From contig NZ_JYMR01000051.1 in the NCBI RefSeq assembly GCF_000938255.1, positions 124,001 through 188,000 of the forward strand: DNA of 64,000 nucleotides, given 5' to 3'. Source of the DNA: Bradyrhizobium sp. LTSP849 (GTDB taxonomy: Bacteria > Pseudomonadota > Alphaproteobacteria > Rhizobiales > Xanthobacteraceae). The notes beneath the pieces are model-generated. The model did not search any database. It was given only the letters and a program-made list of their open reading frames with translations, and was not told the DNA's origin. This document shows, piece by piece, positions 1 to 10,625 of the stretch; within the stretch, counting starts at the first letter, position 1, and every line of letters starts with the position of its first letter. The translations under genes and the position numbers were made by a program.

Positions 1-1
1 C

Positions 2-97
2 AGGGTAATCGTCATGCGTGCATTTGTGAAGAAGACACAGAAGACGCCGCGTCCGGAGATCGAGCTCGCGCTTCGAAGGGCAAAGGAGATCAAATGA
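2..97 (+). CDS. C-terminal end of a HigB/Gp49-like (RelE superfamily) toxin, partial
   Basis: Only the last 31 codons lie in the window. The visible residues include AFVKKTQKTPRPEIELA, the F-KKT-KTP-EIE-A signature found at the C-terminus of Gp49/HigB-like mRNA-interferase toxins. The stop codon overlaps the ATG of the downstream XRE antitoxin (ATGA), the usual coupling in toxin-first HigBA-type pairs. That it cleaves mRNA is known of the family; activity here is inferred. The start and catalytic residues are off the window. Confidence 0.7.
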   Translation, partial: RVIVMRAFVKKTQKTPRPEIELALRRAKEIK

Positions 98-375
98 CGA
101 TCGCGTTTGAAAAGCTGAAGGCGCGTTTGCTCGCCAACCCGAAGGTCAAGGCGGAATACGATGCGCTGGCGCCGGAGTTCGAGATCGCTGCCGAGTTGCT
201 CCGTGCCCGCCTGCGGGCCGGTCTTTCCCAGACGGAACTCGCGGCCCGGATGGGTACCAGTCAATCCACGATTGCCCGGCTCGAAAACGGTCAGACGCTG
301 CCCAGCACCAAGACCCTTTTGCGCTTCGCCGAGGCAACTGGCAGCAAAATGCATGTGAGGCTCTCAGCGGCGTGA
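94..375 (+). CDS. XRE/HigA-like antitoxin, helix-turn-helix
   Basis: A 93-residue protein with a Cro/C1-type helix-turn-helix at about residues 35-85. The core GLSQTELAARMGTSQSTIARLENG is split here as GLSQTELAARMG and TSQSTIARLENG. The N-terminal 30 residues are charged and probably helical. Its start overlaps the stop of the toxin, so the two are translationally coupled. By family, it should neutralise the toxin and repress the operon through its DNA-binding domain. Length and order fit toxin-first HigBA-like modules. Confidence 0.8.
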   Translation: MTIAFEKLKARLLANPKVKAEYDALAPEFEIAAELLRARLRAGLSQTELAARMGTSQSTIARLENGQTLPSTKTLLRFAEATGSKMHVRLSAA

Positions 376-475
376 GGCACGTCAACACGAGGTAATCGGA
401 AACGTGCAACCTTTCGCCGTCTCGACAGCCGCCTGACGAGGCGGCAATTTGTAGCTCCATTGCCGGGAGAGGGAT

Positions 476-712
476 ATGAGCAAGCCTGCCAAGACCGAAG
501 CCGAACTCATTGCGATGGCCCGGGCCGAATTGAAGGTCCATGCCGACGGCCCCGAGGGCATGACCGTCTCGATCATCCGCGACGGCGACAGCTGGGAGTT
601 CCGCGCCGATGCCGATCAGGCGACGCGAGACAAGCCCGGCTTCCCCGAAAGCGTCGCCATGCTGGTGCAGATCGGCGATCACCTCAGCAAACAATATGAC
701 GTGAAGGGGTAG
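476..712 (+). CDS. Small conserved-looking hypothetical protein
   Basis: A 78-residue acidic cytoplasmic protein with a good ribosome binding site (GGGAGAGGG a few bases before the ATG). It has no signal peptide or membrane segment and matches no domain I recognise. Residues 25-50 (TVSIIRDGDSWEFRADAD) look like a short beta-rich unit. It follows the toxin-antitoxin pair by 100 bases and is probably an independent gene. Function unknown. Confidence 0.6.
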   Translation: MSKPAKTEAELIAMARAELKVHADGPEGMTVSIIRDGDSWEFRADADQATRDKPGFPESVAMLVQIGDHLSKQYDVKG

Positions 713-784
713 GGGGCGTCGTCGTTCGCTTGCTCTGATGCCGGGTCATTCCGCGCGAAGTACGGCCCGGCACGCAGCCACATT

Positions 785-868
785 CTCGTCATTGCGAGCG
801 CAGCGAGGCAATCCAGAATCTTTCCGCAGAGGCAGTCTGGATTGCTTCGCTGCGCTCGCAATGACGAG
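785..868. repeat. Palindromic intergenic repeat, copy 1
   Basis: Two inverted arms of about 30 bases (left arm with CGTCATTGCGAGCGCAGC, right arm its near-perfect complement ending ATGACG) flank a short centre. The transcript would fold into a long hairpin. It lies in the 165-base gap between the convergent 476-712 gene and fliP. Related copies are at 4137-4216, 16545-16628 and 33182-33261. It may also act as a bidirectional terminator (inference). Confidence 0.85.
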
Positions 869-877
869 GAGAAAGCC

Positions 878-1633
878 TCACCCCCCGTAACTCTGCACCA
901 AACTCCCCGCTACCAGCGACCAGCCGTCGACCAGCACGAAGAAGATCAGCTTGAACGGCAGCGAGATCGTTGCGGGTGGCAGCATCATCATGCCCATCGA
1001 CATCAGCACGGAGGCGACGACGAGGTCGATGATCAGGAACGGGAGGAACAGCAGGAAGCCGATCTCGAAAGCGCGCTTCAGCTCCGAGATCATGAAGGCG
1101 GGGACGAGGATGCGCAGCGCGAGCTCGTCGGGCGTGGCGGGCGGCGGCTCGCCGGAGAGATCAAGGAAGAGTTTCAGGTCCTTCTCGCGCACGTTCTTCT
1201 GCATGAAGCCGCGCAAGGGCACGGAGGCGCGCTGGAGCGCGTCCTCGACACTGATCTGGTTGGCGACGAGCGGGCGGATGCCGTCGTCGTAGGATTTTTG
1301 CAGCACCGGTCCCATCACGAAGAAGGTGAGGAACATTGCGAGCGCGAGGATCACCGAGTTCGGCGGCGCGGTCGCCGTGCCCATCGCGGTGCGCAACAAC
1401 GACAGCACGACCACGATGCGCGTGAACGACGTCATCATGATCAGGATCGACGGCGCAATCGACAGCACCGTGAGCAGCGCGATGAGCTGGATCGCGCGCT
1501 CGGTGACGCCGCCGCCGCCCTGGCTGCCGAGATTGATGCTGATGTCCTGCGCGTGCGCAGGCATCGCGAGCGAAGCCGCGGCGATCAGGACAGAAAAAAA
1601 GAAAACTCTACGCGGGAGGGCCTGCAGCCTCAC
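878..1633 (-). CDS. fliP: Flagellar type III export protein FliP
   Basis: A 251-residue core membrane protein of the flagellar export gate, which with FliQ and FliR forms the channel for axial proteins. A signal peptide (about 1-28, ending AHA) is followed by a short periplasmic stretch and four hydrophobic segments (about 45-75, 85-110, 185-215, 220-245). The family motif NSVILALAMFLTF and the conserved RTAMGTA region are present. Its ATG overlaps the fliO stop by 4 bases, so fliO-fliP is a coupled leftward operon. Length is normal for FliP. Confidence 0.97.
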   Translation of the reverse strand: MRLQALPRRVFFFSVLIAAASLAMPAHAQDISINLGSQGGGGVTERAIQLIALLTVLSIAPSILIMMTSFTRIVVVLSLLRTAMGTATAPPNSVILALAMFLTFFVMGPVLQKSYDDGIRPLVANQISVEDALQRASVPLRGFMQKNVREKDLKLFLDLSGEPPPATPDELALRILVPAFMISELKRAFEIGFLLFLPFLIIDLVVASVLMSMGMMMLPPATISLPFKLIFFVLVDGWSLVAGSLVQSYGG

Positions 1634-2598
1634 GAAGACGGCTTCGGACGGCCGAGCAGCGAGGCCATCTCGTCTTCGAGATTCTCAAAGCTGGTCTTCT
1701 CCGGAGCCGGCCTGACCGGCGGGGCCGGTGGCTCGCTGCGTGCCACGCGCGGCGGAGCTGCCGGCGGCTCAGGCGCAACCGGAGGCGCGACCGTCTCGCC
1801 GGCCGGACGGCGCAGGGCGGCTTCGAGGCGCTGGGCCATTTCGGCGAGATTTTGTTCGGCGCTCGACGGCGCGGCAGCGGCCGGCGGCGGAACGGGCGGA
1901 GCTTGGGGCACAGGCGGAGGAGGCGGGGGCGCGGCCGTGCGCTCGGCGCGCACCGGCGGCACCTTCATTGGCTCGCTCTGGCGCGGCGGGCGCGGCATCA
2001 ATGGCGGTTCGCTGCGGGCAATGCGCGGCGGCACCGGGTCCGGACGCAGTTCGCGCTCGGGACGCGGGGCGATCGGCTCAGGCGTAAAGCCGGCCAAGGG
2101 ATCGCTGCGATCGCTGCGGCGCTCGGCCAGAGCAGGGGCCGGCCGGCGGACTTCGTCGGCGAAGGAGGGACGCGCGGGCCGCGGCGGCGGCTCGGGCATT
2201 TGCGGCTCGGGATGGTCGAGCACTTCGGGCCGCGGCGCTTCGTCGGCCCAGCTGCTGGTGTCGGGCATCGGGGCGAGGCGCGGCGGTTCGGCGGCATTGG
2301 AGCGCTGCGGAAGCTGGTCGCGGCCAGCCGCGGCGCGGACGATGTTCGGTTCGACGACGATGTCGGTCGGGCCGCCGATCATCAGGAGATGCTCGACATT
2401 GTCGCGCCGGACCAGCACCAGGCGCCGGCGGCCATCGACCGCGGCCGCGTCGATCACGGCGAGCCGGGGCATTCTGCCGCGCTGGGTATTGGCGCCGAGC
2501 CGGGTGGTCGCGAATCGGCGGACCAGCCACGCGGCGACGCCGATCAACGCCAGTACGACGATGAACGCGACGATGAAAGTGATAGGGCTACCGTTCAT
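1630..2598 (-). CDS. fliO: Flagellar biosynthesis protein FliO with a long proline-rich tail
   Basis: 322 residues. One membrane segment (about 7-25) is followed by a FliO-type small beta domain (about 26-100; RLAVIDAAAVDGRRRLVLVRRD, split here as RLAVIDAAAVDG and RRRLVLVRRD, then EHLLMIGG). FliO assists assembly of the FliP ring. From about residue 110 the protein is a long Pro/Arg/Glu-rich, probably disordered cytoplasmic tail, well beyond the classical FliO length. It is the first gene of the leftward fliO-fliP unit and is divergent from flgB across a 351-base gap with a CtrA box. The strong antisense open frame over this gene is a GC-rich shadow. Confidence 0.9.
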   Translation of the reverse strand: MNGSPITFIVAFIVVLALIGVAAWLVRRFATTRLGANTQRGRMPRLAVIDAAAVDGRRRLVLVRRDNVEHLLMIGGPTDIVVEPNIVRAAAGRDQLPQRSNAAEPPRLAPMPDTSSWADEAPRPEVLDHPEPQMPEPPPRPARPSFADEVRRPAPALAERRSDRSDPLAGFTPEPIAPRPERELRPDPVPPRIARSEPPLMPRPPRQSEPMKVPPVRAERTAAPPPPPPVPQAPPVPPPAAAAPSSAEQNLAEMAQRLEAALRRPAGETVAPPVAPEPPAAPPRVARSEPPAPPVRPAPEKTSFENLEDEMASLLGRPKPSS

Positions 2599-2867
2599 AC
2601 CTGTCCCCGGTAAATGGCGCTTCTCTCGTGCCTATGGTCGATGCGCCGACCACCGGCGTGCGATGCCCCAAAAACTGCGATCTCTTAACGTCCCGCGGCA
2701 AGTTTTGCCGTCCCCAACCCTTAATAACCTATGAATCGCCCGATCCAAAACGACTTCTTGGCCTGTGCACGCGCGGCCAAACGGTTGGGTTAATGCGGCT
2801 TTTGGAATGGGTAGAATCACGGGGGCCGCAATACATGTCCCAGCCGGAAACATGCATCTCCCGCGCC

Positions 2868-2882
2868 TTAACCACCTGTTAA
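2868..2882. promoter_or_regulatory. CtrA-type box in the fliO/flgB divergent region
   Basis: TTAACCACCTGTTAACCAT contains TTAA-N7-TTAA (2868-2871 and 2879-2882), the full CtrA consensus, 67 bases before flgB. The gene-free interval 2599-2949 is AT-richer than its surroundings and has further TTAA half-sites at 2685 and 2721, plus a GANTC (CcrM-type) site at 2814-2818. CtrA control of early flagellar genes is established in Caulobacter and relatives; its action here is inferred from the exact match and the nearby cckA. Confidence 0.7.
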
Positions 2883-2949
2883 CCATACACGCGGCAAATT
2901 CTGCCTAGCTTCGGACCATGGGTCCTGCGAGGCGGAAGGAGCCGCAACG

Positions 2950-3354
2950 ATGTCCATCAACGATCTCCCGGTGCTGTCGGCGCTTCGCACCAAGATGCAG
3001 TGGCACCAGGAACGCCAGCGCGTCCTGTCCGAGAACGTCTCCAATTCCGACACGCCCAGTTTCCGGCCACGCGACCTGGTCGAGCCGAAATTCGACAAGA
3101 CCGGCGTTCCAGCAGGCTCGACGGGGCCCTTGGCCATGGCCGTCACCAGCGCTTCCCACATGACGCCGTCCGGCGCGGCCTCGAGCTTCGACCAGAACAA
3201 GAATGCGGGCTTCGAGACCCGCCCTGCGGGCAACGCCGTCAATCTCGAGGAAGAGATGATGAAGTCCGCCAGCAACCAGATGGATTATGCGGCGGTGACC
3301 TCGCTCTATTCGAAGAGCCTGCATCTTCTGAAGACCGCGATCGGCAAGGGCTAG
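2950..3354 (+). CDS. flgB: Flagellar proximal rod protein FlgB
   Basis: A 134-residue rod subunit. The N-terminus has the flagellar axial-protein pattern (QERQRVLSENVSNSDTP, about residues 22-38), and a C-terminal amphipathic helix (about 95-130) ends LYSKSLHLLKTAIGKG. It forms the proximal rod with FlgC, FlgF and FliE after export through the FliPQR/FlhB gate. The start has a GGAGCC-type site just upstream. First gene of flgB-flgC-fliE, 18 bases before flgC, with the CtrA box upstream. Confidence 0.95.
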   Translation: MSINDLPVLSALRTKMQWHQERQRVLSENVSNSDTPSFRPRDLVEPKFDKTGVPAGSTGPLAMAVTSASHMTPSGAASSFDQNKNAGFETRPAGNAVNLEEEMMKSASNQMDYAAVTSLYSKSLHLLKTAIGKG

Positions 3355-3372
3355 AGCTAGAGGAGGTGCATT

Positions 3373-3798
3373 ATGGCCAATGACAGCAGCGACTTTGCCC
3401 GTTCGATGGCGATCGCAACCTCCGGGTTGCGCGCACAAGCCGGGCGCATGCGGGTGATCTCGGAAAACATCGCGAATGCGGATTCGACCTCGCAGACCGC
3501 CGGCGGCGATCCCTACCGGCGCAAGGTGCCGACGTTCTCCTCCGCGCTCGACCGCACGCTCGATGCGCAAGTCGTCACGCTGGGAAAGATCAAGCCCGAC
3601 CAGTCCAACTTTCGCGTCAAATACGAGCCGAGCAGTCCGGCTGCGGACGCCAGCGGCAACGTCAAATATCCCAACGTGAATTCGGTGGTCGAGATGACCG
3701 ACATGCGCGATGCGCAGCGGTCCTACGAGGCCAATGTCAACATCATCAGTGCGACGCGCCGGATGATCCAGCGCACGCTCGACATCCTCAAGAGCTGA
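3373..3798 (+). CDS. flgC: Flagellar proximal rod protein FlgC
   Basis: 141 residues, the usual FlgC length. The N-terminal helix carries the axial-protein motif (RVISENIANADST, about 28-40). The C-terminus has the FlgC hallmark DMRDAQRSYEANVNI followed by an amphipathic helix ending in TLDILKS. It has a strong ribosome binding site (GAGGAGG at 3359-3364). Middle gene of the flgB-flgC-fliE operon; rod component in the periplasm. Confidence 0.96.
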   Translation: MANDSSDFARSMAIATSGLRAQAGRMRVISENIANADSTSQTAGGDPYRRKVPTFSSALDRTLDAQVVTLGKIKPDQSNFRVKYEPSSPAADASGNVKYPNVNSVVEMTDMRDAQRSYEANVNIISATRRMIQRTLDILKS

Positions 3799-3814
3799 AC
3801 GGGAATCCTAGGCC

Positions 3815-4123
3815 ATGGCAACACCGACAATCGCAGCCAATGCTTACGCCAACCTCGCCCGCGTGCTGGAAAACAGCGGTGCCGGCAAGGGCAGCGAGGC
3901 AAACGGGCAATCCTTTGCGTCGATGCTGAAAGACGCCGTCGGCAGCGTCATGGAGTCCGGCCGCAAGTCCGACGCGCAGACGGTGGCGATGGCCGCCGGC
4001 AAGGCCAACGTGATGGACGTGGTGACGGCGGTGGCCGACACCGACGTTGCGGTGTCCACGCTGGTCTCGGTCCGCGACCGCGTGATCGCGGCCTATGAAG
4101 ACATCATGAAGATGCCGATCTGA
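3815..4123 (+). CDS. fliE: Flagellar hook-basal body protein FliE
   Basis: A 102-residue adapter between the MS ring/export gate and the rod. The C-terminal half carries the FliE pattern (VMDVVTAVADTDVAVSTLV, then RDRVIAAYEDIMKMPI). Length is typical. It starts 16 bases after flgC and ends the first rightward flagellar unit. A hairpin-forming repeat follows directly and may attenuate read-through into fliQ. Confidence 0.95.
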   Translation: MATPTIAANAYANLARVLENSGAGKGSEANGQSFASMLKDAVGSVMESGRKSDAQTVAMAAGKANVMDVVTAVADTDVAVSTLVSVRDRVIAAYEDIMKMPI

Positions 4124-4136
4124 TCTTGGCCTCCGT

Positions 4137-4216
4137 CGTCATTGCGAGCGAAGCGAAGCAATCCAGAGTCTTTCCGCGGCGGCAGTCTGGATTGCTTCGC
4201 TTCGCTCGCAATGACG
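4137..4216. repeat. Palindromic intergenic repeat, copy 2
   Basis: Same family as 785-868: CGTCATTGCGAGCGAAGCG on the left and its complement ending CGCAATGACG on the right. It is inserted between fliE and fliQ within a co-directional flagellar cluster, where a transcript hairpin could modulate expression. Confidence 0.85.
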
Positions 4217-4279
4217 GGGAGGGACTGTGTGGTCCTCGCCGGAGCGGTGGGGAAGAAGTTTGAATAAGGGAATTCTGTA

Positions 4280-4543
4280 ATGACCGGACCTGAAACCCTC
4301 GACGTCGCGCGCGATGCGATCTGGACGATCGTGATCGTGTCATCGCCGCTGATGGTGGTGGGGCTCGTGGTCGGCGTGGTGGTGTCGCTGTTCCAGGCGC
4401 TGACGCAGATCCAGGAGCAGACGCTGATCTACGTGCCGAAGATTCTGGCTATCTTTGCCACGATGTTGTTGGCGCTGCCCTTCATGGCCGACGCACTCCA
4501 TTCCCACATGCTGCGGATATCGTCGCGAATCATCGGCGGCTGA
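4280..4543 (+). CDS. fliQ: Flagellar type III export protein FliQ
   Basis: An 87-residue protein with two membrane segments (about 17-38 and 52-75). The family core SLFQALTQIQEQTLIYVPKI is present in full. It forms the export gate with FliP and FliR. The start follows a purine-rich AAGGGA site. It lies 17 bases before fliR, in the fliQ-fliR-flhB unit downstream of the palindromic repeat. Confidence 0.97.
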   Translation: MTGPETLDVARDAIWTIVIVSSPLMVVGLVVGVVVSLFQALTQIQEQTLIYVPKILAIFATMLLALPFMADALHSHMLRISSRIIGG

Positions 4544-4560
4544 GGCACAATGCCTCGGTC

Positions 4561-5331
4561 ATGCGCATCGACGTCTCGCTGCTGCCGGCGCTCGCCGCGG
4601 CCTTCATGCTCGCCTTCGCCCGGGTCGGTGCGATGGTGATGCTGCTGCCGGGGCTCGGCGAGACCAACATCCCGACACGGGTGAAGCTGTCGATCGCGCT
4701 TCTGCTCACGCTGATCATCCTGCCGCTGCATCGCGATGCCTACCATGTCGACATGGGTTCGCTTGCGCCGATGCTGGTCTTGATGCTGCATGAGATCGTG
4801 ATCGGCATCGTGCTGGGCGCAACCGCGCGCGTGACGCTCTCGGCCCTGCAAGTCGCGGGCGCCGTGATCGCGCAGCAGATGGGGCTCGGCTTCGTCACCT
4901 CGGTCGATCCGACCCAGGGGCAGCAGGGCGTGCTGGTCGGCAACTTCCTGACCATGCTCGGGGTGACGCTGTTGTTTGCCACCGACAGCCATCATCTGGT
5001 GATCGCGGCATTGAACGACAGCTACGCGATCTTTGCGCCGGGCGAGACCGTATCGAGCGGCGACGTTGCTTCGCTTGCCACAAGGGCCTTTTCCGCGGCG
5101 TTCCTGCTCGGCTTGCAGCTTTCCGGGCCGTTCCTGGTGTTCGGCCTCGTCTTCAATATCGGTCTTGGCGTGCTGGCGCGGCTGATGCCGCAGATGCAGG
5201 TCTATTTCGTCGGCGTGCCGCTGTCGATCTTCGCAGGCTTCATGGTGCTGGCCATGGTGCTCACGGCGATGATGGGCACCTACCTCGATTACTTCATCGG
5301 TGTGATGCACCAGATGATGCCGCTCAAGTGA
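4561..5331 (+). CDS. fliR: Flagellar type III export protein FliR
   Basis: A 256-residue polytopic membrane protein with about six hydrophobic segments. FliR features include the N-terminal FARVGAMVMLLPGLGETNIP and the central QQMGLGFVTSVDPTQGQQ. It completes the FliPQR export channel. The gap to flhB is 11 bases. Length matches the family (about 255-265). Confidence 0.96.
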   Translation: MRIDVSLLPALAAAFMLAFARVGAMVMLLPGLGETNIPTRVKLSIALLLTLIILPLHRDAYHVDMGSLAPMLVLMLHEIVIGIVLGATARVTLSALQVAGAVIAQQMGLGFVTSVDPTQGQQGVLVGNFLTMLGVTLLFATDSHHLVIAALNDSYAIFAPGETVSSGDVASLATRAFSAAFLLGLQLSGPFLVFGLVFNIGLGVLARLMPQMQVYFVGVPLSIFAGFMVLAMVLTAMMGTYLDYFIGVMHQMMPLK

Positions 5332-5342
5332 CAGGGTGATCG

Positions 5343-6422
5343 ATGGCGGAAGACAACGATCCAGAGAGTCAAACAGAAGACCCGACGCAAAAGCGTCTTG
5401 ACCAGGCGCTCGAACGCGGCGACGTCGCCAAGAGCCAGGAGATCAATACCTGGTTCATGATCGCGGGCGGCACGCTCGTGATCTCGACCTTCTCCGGGTC
5501 GGTCGGCAGCGGGCTTGTGACGCCGATGCGCAACCTGCTCGCCAATTCCTGGATGATCAAGACCGATCCCGGGAACCTGCTTGCGCTGATGCAGCAGGTC
5601 GAAGTCGCGGTGCTCGCGGCCGTCGGCATACCCCTGCTGATGCTGGTGCTGGCGGCGATTGCCGGCAACGTGCTCCAGCACCGGCTGGTGTGGTCGGCCG
5701 AATCCCTCACGCCGAAATTCAGCAAGCTCTCACCCGCCGCCGGCTTCAAGCGCATCTTCGGCAAGCAGGCGGCCGCGAACTTCCTGAAAGGCATCGGCAA
5801 GCTGGTCGTGCTCGGCGTGGTCATGACGGCGATTCTGTGGCCGGAGCGGCATCGCATGGAGGCGATGGTCCATCTCGATCCGTCCGCCATGATGGGCGCC
5901 ATCACCAGCATGACCGTCCATCTGCTCGGCGCGGTGGTTGCGGCACTCGCGATCATCGCGATCGGCGACTACTTCTTCCAGTATCGCAGCTGGTTCCAGC
6001 GGCAGAAGATGTCGCTCCAGGAGATCAAGGACGAGTTCAAGCAGTCCGAAGGCGACCCGCACATCAAGGGCAAGATCAGGCAGTTGCGGCAGCAGCGCTC
6101 CAAGAAGCGCATGATGCAGGCGGTTCCAAAAGCCTCGGTGATCATCACCAACCCGACCCACTATTCGATCGCGCTGTCCTACGAGCGCGGCATGTCGGCG
6201 CCGATCTGCGTCGCCAAGGGCGTCGACAACCTCGCCTTCAAGATCCGCGAAATCGCGCGCGAGCACGACATTCCGATCGTCGAGAACGTGCCGTTGGCCC
6301 GCGCGCTCTACGCCACGGTTGAAATCGACCAGGAAATCCCGATGGAGCACTACCACGCAGTCGCCGAAGTCATCGGCTACGTCATGCGGATGAAGCGCGG
6401 ATTTAGTGCCGCACGGCAATAA
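5343..6422 (+). CDS. flhB: Flagellar export switch protein FlhB
   Basis: 359 residues: four membrane helices in the first 210, then a cytoplasmic domain with the self-cleaving NPTH motif (Asn270-Pro271). The motif sits in VIITNPTHYSIAL, at almost the same position as in well-studied FlhB proteins. Cleavage there switches export from rod/hook to filament substrates. An acidic N-terminus (AEDNDPESQTEDPTQKR) is typical. Last flagellar gene of the unit; cckA follows after 154 bases. Confidence 0.97.
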   Translation: MAEDNDPESQTEDPTQKRLDQALERGDVAKSQEINTWFMIAGGTLVISTFSGSVGSGLVTPMRNLLANSWMIKTDPGNLLALMQQVEVAVLAAVGIPLLMLVLAAIAGNVLQHRLVWSAESLTPKFSKLSPAAGFKRIFGKQAAANFLKGIGKLVVLGVVMTAILWPERHRMEAMVHLDPSAMMGAITSMTVHLLGAVVAALAIIAIGDYFFQYRSWFQRQKMSLQEIKDEFKQSEGDPHIKGKIRQLRQQRSKKRMMQAVPKASVIITNPTHYSIALSYERGMSAPICVAKGVDNLAFKIREIAREHDIPIVENVPLARALYATVEIDQEIPMEHYHAVAEVIGYVMRMKRGFSAARQ

Positions 6423-6576
6423 AACCCCCGAAAAGTACCGGAAATGGCCGTAAACTGGGAATCAGCGTACCTTTCGCTCCTGCCGCCCTTGCGCCTGCGG
6501 GTCCGATTCAGGCAGGGAGGACCCCACGTGCCCCGTAGCGCCTTGATTCTCTGCCGACAGGCTGTACCAGCGTGAA

Positions 6577-9150
<2,574 letters not shown>

Positions 9151-9160
9151 GGATCAGCTG

Positions 9161-9286
9161 TCGTCCTGGCGAAGGCCAGGACCCATACCGCGTGATCTAT
9201 CGGTCGACCCCGGTGCCAATCCCGAACGACCAATCTTCGCAAAACTAACTCTTGGGGGAATGGGTCCTGGCTTTCGCCAGGACGAC
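9161..9286. repeat. Inverted-repeat element in the cckA downstream gap
   Basis: TCGTCCTGGCGAAGGCCAGG at the left end is matched by its inverse complement (one mismatch) at about 9262-9286, enclosing about 75 bases. Each end is itself a small palindrome (CCTGGC...GCCAGG). The rest of the gene-free stretch 9151-9464 shows no gene. This looks like a small non-autonomous repetitive element (inference). Confidence 0.7.
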
Positions 9287-9464
9287 ATCGCGCAGATATC
9301 GCGTATAACCCGCCGGTAACCGGCGACCACAGCCCTCCAGATTCCCGCCAAACCCCCGCCAAATATCGACTTTTGCCCCATCCCCGCGACTGAGGGCCGC
9401 AGCCGGGGGGTCCGAAACCACCTTCCTTTTTGGTGAAGTCTGCCCATCTTAGGAGCACATCCCC

Positions 9465-10457
9465 ATGCTGGGGATTTGGGAAACGAACATGAATTTCTCG
9501 CAATGGTCCCGCCGTCTCGTGAAGACGATCGCCGTGGTGCTGGCGCTCGCGCTGCCGGCCGCGCTGGCGATCTCGTCGGCTGACGCTCGCGTCGGCGGCG
9601 GCTTCTCGTCGGGTTCGCGCGGCTCGCGGACCTTCTCGGCCCCGCCGTCGACCTCGACCGCCCCGGGCTCGACCTCGCAGTTCAACCGCACCTTCACCCA
9701 GCCGGGCGCCGGCATGAACTCGGCTGCCTCAGCGCCCGCGCGCGGCGGCCTGTTCGGCCGCGGCGGCGGCTTCCTGGGCGGCCTCGCGGCAGGCTTCCTC
9801 GGCGCGGGCCTTCTGGGCATGCTGTTCGGTGGCGGCCTGTTCGGTGGCCTCGGCGGCCTGTCGTCGATCCTCGGCTTGATCATCCAGATCGTGCTCGTCG
9901 TGTTCGTGGTGCGGTTGGCGATGTCCTGGTGGCAGCGCCGCAACGCGCCGCAGGCGGCCTATGCCGGTGCTGATGCTGGCGCCGGTCCGGGACCGCAGAC
10001 GAGCTATCGCAGCGGTCTTGGTGGCGGCTTTGGCTTTGGCGCCAACAATGCGCCGCTCGAAATCAAGCCGGACGACTATGAGGCGTTCGAGCGCTTGCTC
10101 GGCGATATCCAGGCTGCCTGGTCGAACGAGGACGTTGCAAAACTGCACACGCTCGCGACGCCGGAAATGGTCTCCTATTTGGAGAAGGATCTCACAGAGA
10201 ACCGCGCGCGCAATGTCGTCAACAAGACGTCCAACGTGAAGCTGTTGCAGGGCGACCTCGCTGAGGCCTGGCGCGAAGGCGAGACCGACTATGCGACGGT
10301 GGCGATGCGCTTCGCGCTCACCGACAAGACGGTCGACCGCAACACCGGTGCGATCGTCGCCGGCAGCGAGCAGCCCGGCGAGATCACCGAAGTCTGGACG
10401 TTTGCCCGCCGCCCGGGCAGCGCATGGGAATTGTCGGCGATCCAGCAGACCAACTGA
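9465..10457 (+). CDS. Tim44-domain membrane protein
   Basis: 330 residues. An N-terminal signal/anchor (residues 9-40, cleavage-like SADA) precedes a Ser/Gly-rich linker, a glycine-rich hydrophobic block (about 85-150, repeated GGLFGG/GGFLGG units) and a C-terminal Tim44-like domain (about 190-328, starting DDYEAFERLLGDIQAAWSNED). Bacterial Tim44-domain proteins are linked to the inner membrane; their function is poorly defined. ATG 9465 has AGGAG nine bases upstream; ATG 9489 is an alternative giving a neater signal peptide. A hairpin-T terminator follows. Confidence 0.8.
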   Translation: MLGIWETNMNFSQWSRRLVKTIAVVLALALPAALAISSADARVGGGFSSGSRGSRTFSAPPSTSTAPGSTSQFNRTFTQPGAGMNSAASAPARGGLFGRGGGFLGGLAAGFLGAGLLGMLFGGGLFGGLGGLSSILGLIIQIVLVVFVVRLAMSWWQRRNAPQAAYAGADAGAGPGPQTSYRSGLGGGFGFGANNAPLEIKPDDYEAFERLLGDIQAAWSNEDVAKLHTLATPEMVSYLEKDLTENRARNVVNKTSNVKLLQGDLAEAWREGETDYATVAMRFALTDKTVDRNTGAIVAGSEQPGEITEVWTFARRPGSAWELSAIQQTN

Positions 10458-10480
10458 TCGCTCGCGACATCAGAAACCAG

Positions 10481-10512
10481 GGCGTCGTGCTCCGGCACGG
10501 CGCCTTTTTCTT
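10481..10512 (+). terminator. Rho-independent terminator after the Tim44 gene
   Basis: A GGCGTCGTGC stem, TCC loop and GCACGGCGCC complement (one mismatch) are followed by CTTTTTCTTT, 24 bases after the stop codon. Confidence 0.75.
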
Positions 10513-10625
10513 TGAGCCGCCTATATCCTGATACGGCAGACCATTTGCGCGAAGCATTTAATTGCTTGTTGCCCGCGCCGAGCTCCCGCAATTTCGCTCC
10601 TGCTAGTTAGAGAAGGAGATATTCG

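Noticed and set aside
842..2734. 630-codon rightward open frame opposite fliP and fliO
   Set aside because: It is antisense to well-recognised FliP and FliO, is Arg/His/Gly-rich in low-complexity fashion, and arises from high GC at third positions.
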